Positions 1 through 21,900 of a stretch of 64,000 bases of DNA are shown here, one piece after another. The translations under genes were made by a program, and so were the position numbers. The stretch covers positions 3,847,423 through 3,911,422 of the forward strand of contig PTFA01000042.1 in assembly GCA_003342895.1 (NCBI GenBank), in the 5' to 3' direction. This DNA is from Casuarius casuarius (taxonomy: Eukaryota; Chordata; Aves; Casuariiformes; Casuariidae). Position 1 is the first letter of the stretch. Each line of letters starts with the position of its first letter. The notes under the pieces were generated by a model. The model saw only the letters and a program-made list of their open reading frames with translations, was not told the DNA's origin and ran no database searches.

Positions 1-3000
1 ATTTATTTTTATTCTAATTCTTTTGTGAATGGAGGGAACGAGGGAGACAGAATGAGCGAGCAAGAGCACAAGACTCATCACAGGAGCTTTTTCACATTCA
101 TTATCACAATGGCTGCTTGATCATTCCCAGAAGACCCTCTCTCTTTCCATCTCTTTTGCCAGCACACCAGGTTTGGAAAGGTGAGGAGTGGAGTACAACC
201 AGAAAGATGAGATGTGGGTTGCTTGCAGGTTGTCAAACAAGGAAATTTTTTTCTATATCAAAACCAATCCTATTATACTAAGCTATAGATGCTCAGCATC
301 ACTTAATTGGACTTTAGCATCTAACATTAAATGACCTGTTAAATTAATCTCACTGTTCTAAGCTGAGAGCATGTTGCATTGAAATACAGCTATTTTGGTA
401 ACATATTCTCAGGTTGGAGCTCTTGACTGCCATCCTCACTTAGTGAAAAAAAGCAGATTAGCTCTTTTATAGGCCTGTTGTTTAGAAGGTGTCAGGCAGG
501 TTTGTTGGCCAGCCTCATTCCCTGTGTGCAGCGCAGATTAATGTTGCCAGGAATTGCAGAGACGGGTCCTGAGAAATACATGCCTGCTCAATAGAAGCAG
601 TTCCACTTGTGTATCCTGAAATCAACATCTATGCTACTGCTTAGACTCAAGTTTAGACTCACTAGCTTGATCTAGTTAGCATGGTCTCGTTAGTTTGCTC
701 TTCTTCAGTGGCAGAATCAAGCAGCTCTCTGAGCCCAGTTTAGCTGGATGGTGAAACTAGAACTCAGTTGCTTTGTACTGGCAGGGTGGTGAAAAGCAAC
801 CAGAGCTCTACAGTGAATCTGAGCCTGTGTTTGCTTCTTTCTGAAATGCTGTAGCTGAGTTTAGAAGAGACCACTGCAATTCTTTGCCATTTGTTTTTGC
901 TGTAATCCCCTGAGGACTTTTATGTAATTGGCCTCAGGAAACCCAGAAGCTATGCCATATATGGAGTTTTTAGTTCTAGCAGCATCTTGCTAGGATATAA
1001 ACCATATAGCTATAAGCCTTCTGTGTATCTTTCATGTATTTTATCTATCCGGTGGGGTTAACTGCAGTCTGTAGCCTTTTCTCTTTAATCTGTCAAATGC
1101 TGATTTTGAATCAGTTAACAGCTCTGTTCAATTCTGGGAAAACTTTTTGCTGAAGGTGAAGGCTTACTGTCATCAAAAACTGATGTAAGTTTTATAATTT
1201 AGAGATGTCTCAGTGTAATCAAGAAGTGTAATGTAACATGATTATCATTCATTACAATTCAGTGAGACAGAACAGGAGGAAACAATATTATATAGTTGGA
1301 AGTAAATAAGGACCAAAAGGAAAAGCAAAAAGACCTTTTAGAAATACTGGTGAGAACAGATTTTGTCAAAAACATTTCCCACAGTTTTGAAATGCGGGCT
1401 AGTTAAGTATGCTTCACATCTGAAGATCAAACGCAACTGAACAATGTAATTAACATGAAGGAATCAGTTCATTTAAGCAAAAGTTCCAGGGGTGAGATAC
1501 TGCCTTGACTGAAATCAATGTGAGCCTGGGTTTTCATCTCAGGTGATCAGCAGCCTTGCTCTCCAAATAATATCAAAAGCGAAAGTGCAAAATTAGAAAT
1601 GATAGTTTTATTCTTCCTTTTCCAAATCACCTGCTTCAATTCTGGCCCTTCACTTACATTGTTCAAAGACCAAGTGGACAAACTGAACACACTCAGATTA
1701 ACAGCAGTCATCTTTAAAAGTGCTCAGAAACGTAAATGGCACTTTATTGTCCTGCAGCACTTCTCTGGAGGAGTCAGAACTTGGCTCTCCACTTTGTAAT
1801 CAGGTTAAAAATGTTCCCTGTGCTAATTCGGCCTTGGGAGTCCTTTGACCTGGGAAATGCTGCTATGCCCTTCGCCTAGAAACATCCCGTTGTTTTTGTA
1901 AAGTGGAGATCTTTGTGATGGAGATTGTGTGGGCACGGGGGACACGAAATGCTGCTCAGTGCAGCTCATCCTCTCCTTTTGTGGTCCCCCCAGTAACACA
2001 CAGTCATCCCTGATCTGGGTCTGGATACCCAAGGACTCTGCAGTATCACCTTCACAAGCTGTGCTGGAACCAGCAGTTTTTGCTAAGTTTTGTGCAATTG
2101 CAACTTTAGGGAGACTGTGCAATTTTAGGGGGACTCTACCAGTGGTAGCTGGTAAAGTCTGTGCAGGTCAAGGAGGAGGGAGCCAGCAGGGTTGCAGGGA
2201 CAGCAGCAGGGCCCAGCACTGAAGCACAGCTTTGGGATCCTGGCGTCCTCTGGCTGCGGAAACCGTATGCGCAGCAAATGATAACATGTAGCCTCACAAG
2301 TGAGAAGGAATGACGAAAGAAGATAAAATTGTGGGCACCTCTGCTTGTCACTGTCCTGGGAGAGGATGCAAGCTGACAGTGGAGGTCTATGGGAGTGTGC
2401 ACACAACTTGAAACTGCCCTTTCCGTGCGCTCACACTGACCTGATAAGGTTTGCAAGGCCACGAGGTACAAAACGAAGCTCTTCTACTGAAAGTTTGATT
2501 TGCATTCCAAATAGAATTATTTAACAATATCTATTTAGCTATAAGTAAGTGCTTTTTAATACAGAGGCGTCTCAAACCTAGTTTTTAGAGATCTTCTTAC
2601 CTTTTACCATATAAGTTACTGCTTGAATCTGAATGTTGTATGAGAAGTGGTGGAGATGAGGAAGGAACTGCAGTTGTGTAGAGCTGAGCAACTAACTCGT
2701 GAGAAAGATGGATGATGGGCTATTATCAAACACCATGTAAAATGTTTGTATAGTATAACATTAATTAGAGGATGAAGCTGTTAAACAAAATGCGTAATCC
2801 CTTTCCCTTGACTTCCCTGAAAGTAATATAGGCAGTTCCAGCAAAATTTTGGTTGAAATACGCATAATCAGCATTTCTCTTTTCTCATGAACTTTGCTCC
2901 CTGACTTCTTGTCGTTTTGCATTTTGTTTTGACTATTGTAAGACTGTAATTGCTCTATCTAAATCTTACAGTATCCTTTGCCAGATATAGACTAATCTTT

Positions 3001-4156
3001 TCCCTCTGTAGACGAAGCTTCCTGGAAGAAACATCACAGCAAAATGAGGGTGGCTTTCTTTGCTGGCATTCATAACCCCACCTTACGACCACAATAGCTC
3101 ATGCCGACATTCCTAATTTTCTGTGTTAAGAATTACCAACAACCCAAAATGAAAATGTGAGCAAGGAACATAAGTAAAAGAGATCGTTGGCAAATGCTAG
3201 GGAAATGGGGATATATGAGTAGGTTAACCTAGATATCTATGCCTCATGCCTTGCAGTATAAATAGAACACCAAGAGAAGATGCTACAACTCTTAAAATAG
3301 AAAGAAAGGAAAACTAAGGACTGGAGAGCCACTGTATTCTGTCCATTCCTGAAATGATGATGATACAGCTTAGAATAGAGACTATTCACCCTGGTTAAAA
3401 TTCACCCTTCTTTGCCCTGGTTAAAACACATTTCAGTCCATTTCAGTACAATATAATCCATGTTCACCAGTTGCCTTGCAGAAACCCGTGTGTGTGAGAA
3501 ATTCTGATTCCTTTCCCCCTCTCTTCTACACCCCCTTAGGAAGTAATTTGAGAGCATAAACATCTCTGAAGAGCAGTAGAAAAATTCTAGTGAAAAACTG
3601 TAGACCAAGCAAGGCTTATTTGAAGAGAGAGCAAAGTCTGCTGAGATGTTTTGAAGGGTTGGAACTGCTAACTTCCACATCAGACGAAGGTACTTGTTAG
3701 GACTGGGCAAGGATAAGAGGTAAATATGGCAATTCTTTAGGATGGGAGTGAAAAGACAATGAAACAGTTCGTCTAAGGGGCTGTAGTGAAGAGCGGAAAC
3801 AGCTTTATACAATGTTTGTCTAGTCAGTAGCATCACTTAGTGTATAAATAACCATCTATGTGAGCATTTTTTTGCTTTCCACACACATTTTCCACAGCTG
3901 GCAAGTGTGTTTGTTTACACATCTATAAACCATTCTGCGAATGCCGTGCTCTCAAGCTGCCCATGTGTCAGAAATATAAATGCATTGTGTTACAAGTTTA
4001 TTTGTAAAATTATGCATATGAACATAAAGGTCTCTATTTAGCTTTGCTGTTTAATTTTTGATAATTATAAACGTGTATACCATTTCTTTTTCTCAGATAC
4101 GGCTTCTTTTTTCACGTTTTTATTTTTAGGGAGAGGGAATTGCCAGAGTGTCATCT

Positions 4157-4171
4157 ACTGCACCCTACTGG
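4157..4171 (-). promoter_or_regulatory. candidate CTCF-binding motif
   Basis: On the minus strand the 15-mer CCAGTAGGGTGCAGT agrees with the CTCF core consensus CCASYAGRKGGCRSY at 14 of 15 positions. The single mismatch is a T at position 10, a normally strong G. This is a by-eye motif match in an intron. Occupancy and orientation effects cannot be judged from sequence alone. Confidence 0.25.
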
Positions 4172-4282
4172 CCAGATACAACTTTACAGGATTTGAGGGT
4201 CTTGCTGGATAAAGCAAGTTGAAATACTTTCTATTACTTTCTTGTCTGGAAAAACGTTGTTTTCTGTAAATTAATTCAGATT

Positions 4283-4352
4283 CAGAGCAGGGATTTGAAC
4301 CAGGCTACTTGCAATTCAGGAACTGCGTTAGCAACCAGGCTATGGGCTGTTC
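4283..4352 (-). repeat. tRNA-derived SINE head (MIR-like) or tRNA relic
   Basis: On the minus strand an A-box-like TAGCCTGGTTGCTAACGC is followed about 26 bases later by GGTTCAAATCC, which closely fits a B box. The spacing is that of a tRNA-type pol III promoter, and CTGCTCTG after the B box resembles the MIR/tRNA-SINE head. The acceptor, anticodon and T stems do not pair, so this is not a functional tRNA gene. No core or tail domain was recognised beside it. Confidence 0.45.
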
Positions 4353-4365
4353 CAAGACACTTCTC

Positions 4366-4436
4366 TTTCTCTCTCTCCTTTTTTTGTAAATCTCGCTTTC
4401 TTTCTCTCTCTCTCAGTTTCTCAGTTTCTCTCTCCC
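4366..4436 (+). repeat. CT-rich low-complexity tract
   Basis: This is an irregular run of TTTCTCTCTCTC-type pyrimidines, mirrored on the other strand as GA-rich sequence. It lies just beside the SINE-like relic and inside the downstream KCNJ6 intron. An 89-residue open frame runs through it, but its Ser/Phe/Leu content is a by-product of the repeat. Confidence 0.7.
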
Positions 4437-4691
4437 CTAATATATACCACTTCCCCACTTCACCTCCCCAGATTCCAAAGATTCTAGGTTTTTTTTTTGT
4501 TCTTGTCTTTTTTTTCCTGTGTCAGAATTACACACTTGGAAATTTCATTTATTTTTTTAAATGATTGGTTTGCTTATGATCATAATATCTTCCTTAAAAA
4601 TGAATTTCACCAGAAGAAAAGGGCTTAAAATTTCAAGTATATGGCTAGGAAGAGGCTATTAAAAATATGATAAAACATGTTAATTGTAAAT

Positions 4692-4696
<5 letters not shown>

Positions 4697-4725
<29 letters not shown>
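4697..4725 (+). repeat. poly(A) tract, A29
   Basis: An uninterrupted run of 29 A residues is followed by CCAAAAAACCCCC. No retrogene or LINE body is recognisable immediately upstream on the plus strand, so it may be a simple expansion or the remnant tail of an element that can no longer be identified. Confidence 0.9.
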
Positions 4726-4727
<2 letters not shown>

Positions 4728-7700
4728 AAAAAACCCCCAGATAAATAAGACCTGACAATCTAAGTTTTGTGAGTGCTGTTTAGGGGAGATAGGTTTCAGG
4801 ATCCTTGGGCCTAAGGTTTTTTGTTGGTCCAAGGACAATAATCATCTGTTCAACTTTCCTTACAATGAATGTGCATAGTCTAAGAAGTCATTTAATTGGT
4901 CTCCATAAAATAATATGAAAGCAGTGTTGGCACTTTAACATAAACCAAATATTTTGAATGGAAAATATCAGATTCTGCAGAACTCACAATGGTTGTGTTA
5001 GTCCTATTCTTTCCTGTTAGTACATTTGCCCTTAGTGTTGCGACACTCTGTTAAGGAGACGGAGGGGTGCTAGAATCCTACTTTTCAGGGCTATGTGACT
5101 CCGGGACCAGAGTCTTCAGTGGTATGGGGCTATTTTTTCAATGCCACTGGGGTAGTCTGATGCAAAAAGAGCACAAGTGCCTCAGAAATTGCTTCCCTAA
5201 TAAAGGTGAATGTACTTTTAGGTGTTATGGAGTTAATACGGGTTCTCGCTTCTCACTTGCACTCCTATCTGCTATTAGCATAGCAGAAAATGGAAGAGGC
5301 TGTAGAAGGTGGAAGTAACCTGTATGTCCTTCAGATATGGCAACTTTTGCTTGGACTTTTGCCCACCCCCTCCCTTCCTGAAGGCTCTTCAGTTGCTTCC
5401 CAGTAGCCTGATCTATTTCACAGTGCAGGGCTGTGTAGCGCTGACCTCATCTTGTATCCCTGAGGAATGGCAATACGGACCTCTGAAACTAGAAGTGGGA
5501 GCTGTTGTGTCTTCAGCTGAGCCACCAGCCCTCTATGGTGGGGGCTGCAATAATGTGTCACCTGTGAGCGGTACAGGACAAGACCAAAACCACTCCTCTG
5601 CCACTGGGATTTTTAGACACTTGAGAGAGGCACATCCAGTCACGGGAGTAAACCTTTGCAAGAGTGTTATTCCTTGAACCCAGAGGGATGGTTTTTAATG
5701 GTGTAAACAAATACGGAAAATCGCATGTTGGAAGGATCCATAACACACATTTTTCTAAAACCAGTATCATTTTGAGTTCTTGCTGATGCCATATGAAGTA
5801 GTCAGATTGACTTCATGTCTTGTTGGAGATGCCTTGGTGAAGCTTCTGCCCTCAAAAGTAATCTTCATGGTAGAATAAATGCAAATAATGAAGGTGTGTA
5901 GTGATATTCCCTAGGCTGATGTTTTGGTATATGCCTTACTAGAGTCATATCTCCTCCTCTGTCTTTGCATTTCACAAAAATAGTTGATGCGTTCAGGAGA
6001 AAATAGGGTGTCATTGATTCAATCTTTTGGTTGAATTTCAGTTTAGTTAATTATGCCTATCTTCATTCCCTCCATTTCCTTTAATAAGATGCATTATTCT
6101 TCAATTCCTCTTCTAACATGTAGTGTAGAGTTCATCCAGCACTACATAAGCATTGTGTCTCATACTAGAGGTAGCTGTGCTTTTGGATCCCTTAAGGTGG
6201 AAAGTATTAGATACATGTAAAATGATATCACTTGCTCAGTAAAACTTTAAACAGAACAATAACAATAATTAGTAAAAATACCAGCAAATGCTTATATCTA
6301 GCATTTTCCACTGTTCTGCTTCTCATTTAAGGTATAAGTGGTGTCAGAGTGGGGAAGTTCTGAGAATTGAGAAGGGACTGTTTTCACTGGTCAAACTTGG
6401 GAGTGACTTTTTTGACAAATAGCATAAGTTAGTGGTCTTCATATGTTTTTAACCCATGAGTAACAATAGTGAACCGTGATATTGCTACAGGCAAGGTCAC
6501 AGTTCCTTAGCTTCAGCTTTAATATTTTGGTATCCTATGGCTTTGAACAATGTTGGAAGATGTGATGGGTAGCATGTTGCTTGCTCTCTGTCGCTGGAGA
6601 TTGCTGCTATAAGCAACTTCTGTTTCTGCTCTCACTCTACATCTGGTGTAAGAAGGAAGTGTGAATATACGATGGCCTAAATTTGCCTTCAGTGTTTGCC
6701 AGAATTTATCTGGAAAATATTTTTAAAGTAAGAAAGGAAAATGGGTAGCTTTGGTAGGAAGTTGGCTTGGTTGCATCTTCAAAAAAAATAAGCCAATGCA
6801 TGTGGGCGAAACACAGAACAAATGGCTACTTCTGCACAAACATCTCCTATGAACTGGGCTGGTAATTTTGACAACTAGCCTGACATTAATCTTTCTGATG
6901 CCATAGTTAAGCAGCATTATTTGATGTCCTCCCCTTGTATCTCATGCAGCGGTGTGCTGGAGAACTGGCCCAAATAGAACAGAATGGAGCTGCTAAAAAT
7001 GGTGACTGTAGCTATCTATGCAGGGCTGGTGTAATCCCTTTATCCTGGATGGCTTCGGTAGGTTTTCAAATGACTGCACCCAGTCTCTTTGTTAATATGG
7101 ACTGTTTTAACTTGCACTTTGCCAGTCTGAGCAGTCTGAGAGAGAGCCCTCTCCAGGGCAGGCTGATAATGACTGGATAGAAGAAGTGGTCAATATCAGA
7201 GTAATGAAAAAGAGCCCAGAGGCTGCATGAGTGCGAAGGGGAGGAAAGGGAAGAAGGGTTAAATAGTGAAAAGCCATGGGTCTCAGGACAACGAGTCTGT
7301 GTTTGGTGCTCTGTGAGTATATTGTCTTTTGATCTTATATGTATTTTTGGTGAGATGCTTTTTATACTTCTACTACTTGACAATCGTTTTTCTGGAAAAC
7401 ACAGTGTTCAGTAAACCTGAAAATATCCTCTGCTCTTTGGGATGTTAAGTTCATTTATTTGCATATTTCAGAAATTTCAGAATGGTTTCAGCTAACAAAC
7501 TGCCGTTTTCTCATCTTCTCACCCAAAGGTGATGCAGATGTTTGAAACCTCTGTGCCTACTTCATGTATCAGAAACACTAAACATTTCATCTCCTTGATA
7601 TCTCTTCAGTACCACCTACTTCCTGGAAAATTTGGAAGCCTTGCATTTACCACTTCAAATTCTCTGCCAAGTTCCCTTCACTTTCTTTTGCTCCATTTTT

Positions 7701-8446
7701 GTCTCACACGTTTATTATATGGTGACAAATGCAGTTTTCTTCTGACACCACAAAATAGATGTGTGAAACACACACACATGTTCTAGTAAGAGACTGCTCT
7801 TTATTTCCTGGCTCCAGTTGCAAAACATGAGTCAGGGTAATGAAGGCTGTACCACTGTAAGAGATGTGTACTGTGCATCCTCAAACTTTACTGGCTTTTG
7901 CTAAGGTAGTGGGGAAAAATGGCAAATCTGGTTTCTTCGATTTCTTTAATCATGATTTGCTCCTTCCCCAATGTATCTTTTTTTGTTGTTGTTTTCTGAT
8001 CACCATTCCCCTCCATTGATTGTATTTACTTACTTTAGAGATTGATGCTATCATTGACAAGAAAAAAAATCCCTCCGTGTCCTAAACCAAGTATATTAGC
8101 GCTCTGACTGAGGGAGGTCCAGCACTTTTAGAGAAAGAATCTTTCTTCTATTTCCATTTTAATGCAAATGAGAAACGTTACTAGTCCATTTGCTATGATT
8201 TCCAAGCATTATTTTCTCTGCAACAACTGGTATCTGATGTTCTAATGTATAATTGTGTATAATGACCGAACAGGCTTCCTACAAGACTCTGGTGACATAA
8301 CACACCTTATTTATATGTACCAGTTTTAAGTTTTCTGTACATGTCCATGATGTGTAGGCAGCCTCAGTGCAATACAAAATCAGAGAGATCTTTTGTGAAC
8401 CAAGGTGGAACAAGCCCCAAGTTACAAGTTAAAAGAAAAACAAAAA

Positions 8447-8466
8447 CAAGCAAGCAAGCAAGCAAG
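8447..8466 (+). repeat. (CAAG)5 microsatellite
   Basis: Five perfect CAAG units follow an A-rich leader (AAAAGAAAAACAAAAA). It is intronic and about 500 bp from the KCNJ6 exon. Open frames of 60 residues exist on both strands here; they reflect the repeat and are not credible genes. Confidence 0.9.
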
Positions 8467-8634
8467 CAGAGAAAGCTGAACACATTATCACTTCTACTGA
8501 ATCCAAACAGTATAGGAATTTGATGGTAGAAATATATATATGACAAGCACTTATTCTGCTGTTACCCATGGCTGATTGGAAGCATCAGGAACTATGGTAC
8601 TTCCATGTCAGTTGTAAACAGAGTTTTGGTTTGA

Positions 8635-8650
8635 TTTTTTTTTTTTTTTT
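8635..8650 (+). repeat. poly(T) tract, T16
   Basis: A homopolymer run in the KCNJ6 intron, about 320 bp beyond the donor in the direction of transcription, where it reads as poly(A). Confidence 0.9.
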
Positions 8651-8899
8651 AGCAGTTTATCCCACAAAGTTCTAATGGCTGAGTTGCTCCTGCAACAGAA
8701 TGACAAATAACTGGGTGACATGCTGTGCAAAATTTAGAAAATGAGAAATGCTCTCCCATTTTCCAAACAGAGAAGAAACAACACTAATTTCATTAGGCGA
8801 GGTGGAACAGACAATTAAACTGGACATGCTTTTAATTTTGAAGCTAACCAGATAACTGATGCCTTTGCAAGTGTAATGACTATTGAAGTGATTCCTTTA

Positions 8900-18620
<9,721 letters not shown>

Positions 18621-18624
18621 TTAA

Positions 18625-18920
18625 AATCAAAGAAACTTTTGGGTTGGAAGGGACCTCTAGAGTTCTCTAGACCAACCCCCTGCTCAAAGCAGGACCTGCT
18701 TCATAGTTAGATTGCATTACTCAGTGCCAATGACAGGAGTTTCCTCAGCCTCTCTGGGGCCTGTACCAGGGCTGCACCACTTGCATTCAGAACTTTTTTT
18801 TTCTTTATATCTTATTGCAATTTCCCTTGCTAAAGCTTGTGCATTTGTTGCTCCTTGCTCTTTCCCTGTGCACCTCTAAGAAGAGTCTGGCTCCATCTGC
18901 TCTGCAGCTCCTCTTCTGTA
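18625..18920 (-). mobile_element. CR1 LINE 3' fragment, minus orientation
   Basis: The plus strand contains the familiar reverse complement of the avian CR1 3' region: GGGTTGGAAGGGACCTCTAG at about 18640, then CCAACCCCCTGCTCAAAGCA, then CTCAGCCTCTCTGGGGCCTG and TTTCTTTATATCTTATTGC. It finishes with GTGCACCTCTAAGAAGAGTC and CTGGCTCCATCTGC. Only the 3' end of the element is present, the usual 5'-truncated form. The octamer tail is reduced to a degenerate AAAATCAAAGAAAC, so the copy is old. Boundaries are approximate. Confidence 0.85.
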
Positions 18921-21900
18921 CCTTAGCTGTTGATTTACAGCTCAGCCTTCCGGGGAAGTGATGTGAGGGCTGGTTAAATCACGTTTTCTCCACATATTTT
19001 CCCTTCTGATTGTGTGGAAAAAGAATGTTTTTAAGTTTTGTGAGCAGAGATGAGGAAGAATACTTTCTTCCTCTCATGGTATTTTTCCTCTTAAAATTTT
19101 CCCTCACTGAAAGCACTAGAAAAAATATTAATACACATCAACTGAACATTTCATATAGATAACTCTGAATCACTTAATTCTGCACTGTAATGTCATAGAT
19201 ACCTGGGGAGTGCTCCTGGTTGTTTCTGGAAGCTGAAGTGTAAATAGGAGCTTAGCTGGCCTGTCCAACGCTGACTATCCACATTGCTTAAATGTTAGCA
19301 TGCTGCCTGCCTTGGCTTTGGCCCACGCCAACTAGTGCTCTGAGACAATGCTTGAAAATGTTTTGGGAGATAGCGTGTGCCAGGCACTGTTCCCATTAAA
19401 CAGCATGGCTGAGATGGCACCAGGTTTGGTTTCCTTCACTCTTGTCTGCCCATACTAGCCCAGCAAGCTTTGCTCCCTCAAACATCTCCACAGGCCCTCA
19501 TGCCACCCTCTGCATCAAGCAACACATAGCCTTGGTCTGCAACACAGGCCTCATGTTATTTCAGACAGTCTGAGGTGTTTACACTGACAATATAATAACG
19601 ATATCTTAAGGCCAAGAGACATGGAGTCCAGGCAAGACCCAAGGCCAAGTGCTCTGCAGTGTGGACATGGACAGTCTGTACTACTTGCTCTCAAGGCTGG
19701 AGAACAATCCCTCACCCTGTTTTATTTAGCACGGTAGATATAGTCAAAATGGTGATGGTCCTGGTGCTTATGTGAAAACTTTAGAAATCAAGGAGTGTTG
19801 CTGTTGCCCTGGTCAAAGTCTGTCTGCCCAGATAGGTTACTAAAGTGGAGATAAATAGACCCTCCCAGAAGTAGTTGCTACTGCCATTTTCCCACCTTCC
19901 TGTTGGCAGGAGAAGCCAGCAGGTCCCTTGCCCTGCGATTTTCTATCCCAATCCTGTTTCTCTCCCTGTTTCCTCCCCTTCCTGAAGCAAGGGTGGTTCC
20001 ACTCAATTTCTCATCCTTGGGGCAGCCAAATACAGTTTTGTCTGCATTGCTGAACAGCCTTGGGACAGCTCTGTGCCTGAATATTCATACAGCCTCTTGG
20101 GCATACAGTTCCCCCCCCACTCCATACAGTCTCTTCATGCTGAAGAGACGTATCCTGACAGCTTGCTTTGCTTTGATCAATGAACTATCATAAATATAAG
20201 GCATAGGAAGAATGGAGAAGAATATTTTTGTCAAGAAGCAAGAACTCAATTCAATCAATATGCAATACCAGTTCAGTGAAGCCTGTAACTTATGCAATGA
20301 AGTAAGCCTGCACACTGAGCTCAAGACTTTCTAGTACTTCCCTACAGAAAGGGACAGGAGATGCTATATATTGATCAAAATATTGGAGCCTACCAGCCTA
20401 CGGTTAGGGGATCTGAGGTGACTGAGAGTGTTTAATTTTCCTCTGTAAAACATCACCTACATTGAGCAAACATTTCCTAGTTCAAGATGACCTTCCACTA
20501 GGGAGAACACCTGGCTCTGGTGCACTGGACAAGCACACATGTGCTATCATGCAAAGCAGACAGATTGCTGCTTTGCAGCCAGTACTGCCCATCAACAACC
20601 TTCTAGTGAAGCCAGACTTTGGGAGAGCAGTTTGAATGCCATTAGCGAAGATGAGGTGTTTGAGCTAGAAAAAAAACGTCTGTTGTTAGGTCTGTTTTTT
20701 CGAGAAATGTGGACTGCAGAGAACAAGGTGACTTTGAAGCACAGATAACTGATTCCTTCCTGCATTCTTTAAAGAATGAAAAAAATGTCACAAACTTTCT
20801 TCCTTAAATTATGATTTTTTTCTCAATTTCTATCCATCTATCCATACTCCAAACAGGTTACCGCCCAGTCACAGATGTTGCCTAAGTATGTTGCTGATAC
20901 TGTTGCATGAAATTACAGAAGGCGCTGGAAAGACTGGGAGAAGTAAAATAGCCAAGAACTTTTGTTAATCTCTAGTAATGGGGATTTCCCTCTTGAGAGC
21001 TTCTTTGCAGTCAAGGGAAGATTTCAGTGGCTTTTGCTTCTAGAAAACAGGTATTTCAGAAGAGCAAGGCACTTCTCCCGTACAAACACCATGGCAGGTT
21101 TTAATTTAATTTTTTGTACCCTTTTGAACAAAGAACACTAAAATTATTCTCCTAGGTGCTGGGCAAACCACATTTCTGTGATTGTGGCTGTCTCTTGTGG
21201 TCATGACTTCATATATGTATACAGCTCTTTTGTTGTTTGAGGTGAGGGACATTCTTCTTTATCTTTGCCTTTGTTGACTTTGTTAGCTGGCCTGGGAGGA
21301 AACAAAAGGGAGCAAGCGAACTACTGCTGCTAGCTATGATTTGTTATTCATTACTACCTGCTATTGCTATTGTAGCAGAGCCAAGAGGCTTCAGCCAGGA
21401 TGGTGTCTGCTTACCTACCCTGTTGAAAACATGCGGAAAGGATGAGCTCCAGAAAGCTCAGAGCCGAGGGGCTGTTGTGTTGCATCTTGGAGGAGCATCT
21501 AACCAAAGATAGTTGTGCTATTACTCTGGTTTAGTAGGGTTTTATACACTGCCTGTGCTTATCTGGCCTAGCGTACAAAGCAGTGCTGAAACCGGCCCTT
21601 TGCTGTCTAAATGGCAAACCAAAGTGAGAGCTGGGGACAGGAGAGGAGCAGGAAGCTGTAAAGGAAGCAAAGATCCCAAGGAAGGGGTGGTGGCTAGTAT
21701 GTGCTGTTTTTATTACACATCAAAGGTTTATTAGGTGGGGTAATGTTTCATTTTCCAGTTACGTGCTTGTTATGTAGCTGTAAATCTGACTGCACTGATT
21801 CTGGGTTTCACTTAACTGCAGACAAAAAGGCCACCCATGTTTTGCTGAGCAGTCCGGTAAGAAATAAGTGCTGCTGCACTATATTTTTTGCAAGGCAGAG

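Noticed and set aside
1823..2471. Overlapping frames on both strands at about 1.8-2.5 kb as an exon cluster, including the KCNJ6 C-terminus
   Set aside because: None shows the expected GIRK2 C-terminal residues or credible splice sites.
6000..6030. Minus-strand GAATCAATGACA resembling the ESMT codons of the KCNJ6 N-terminus
   Set aside because: It lies downstream of the main exon in transcription order, and an in-frame stop precedes it.
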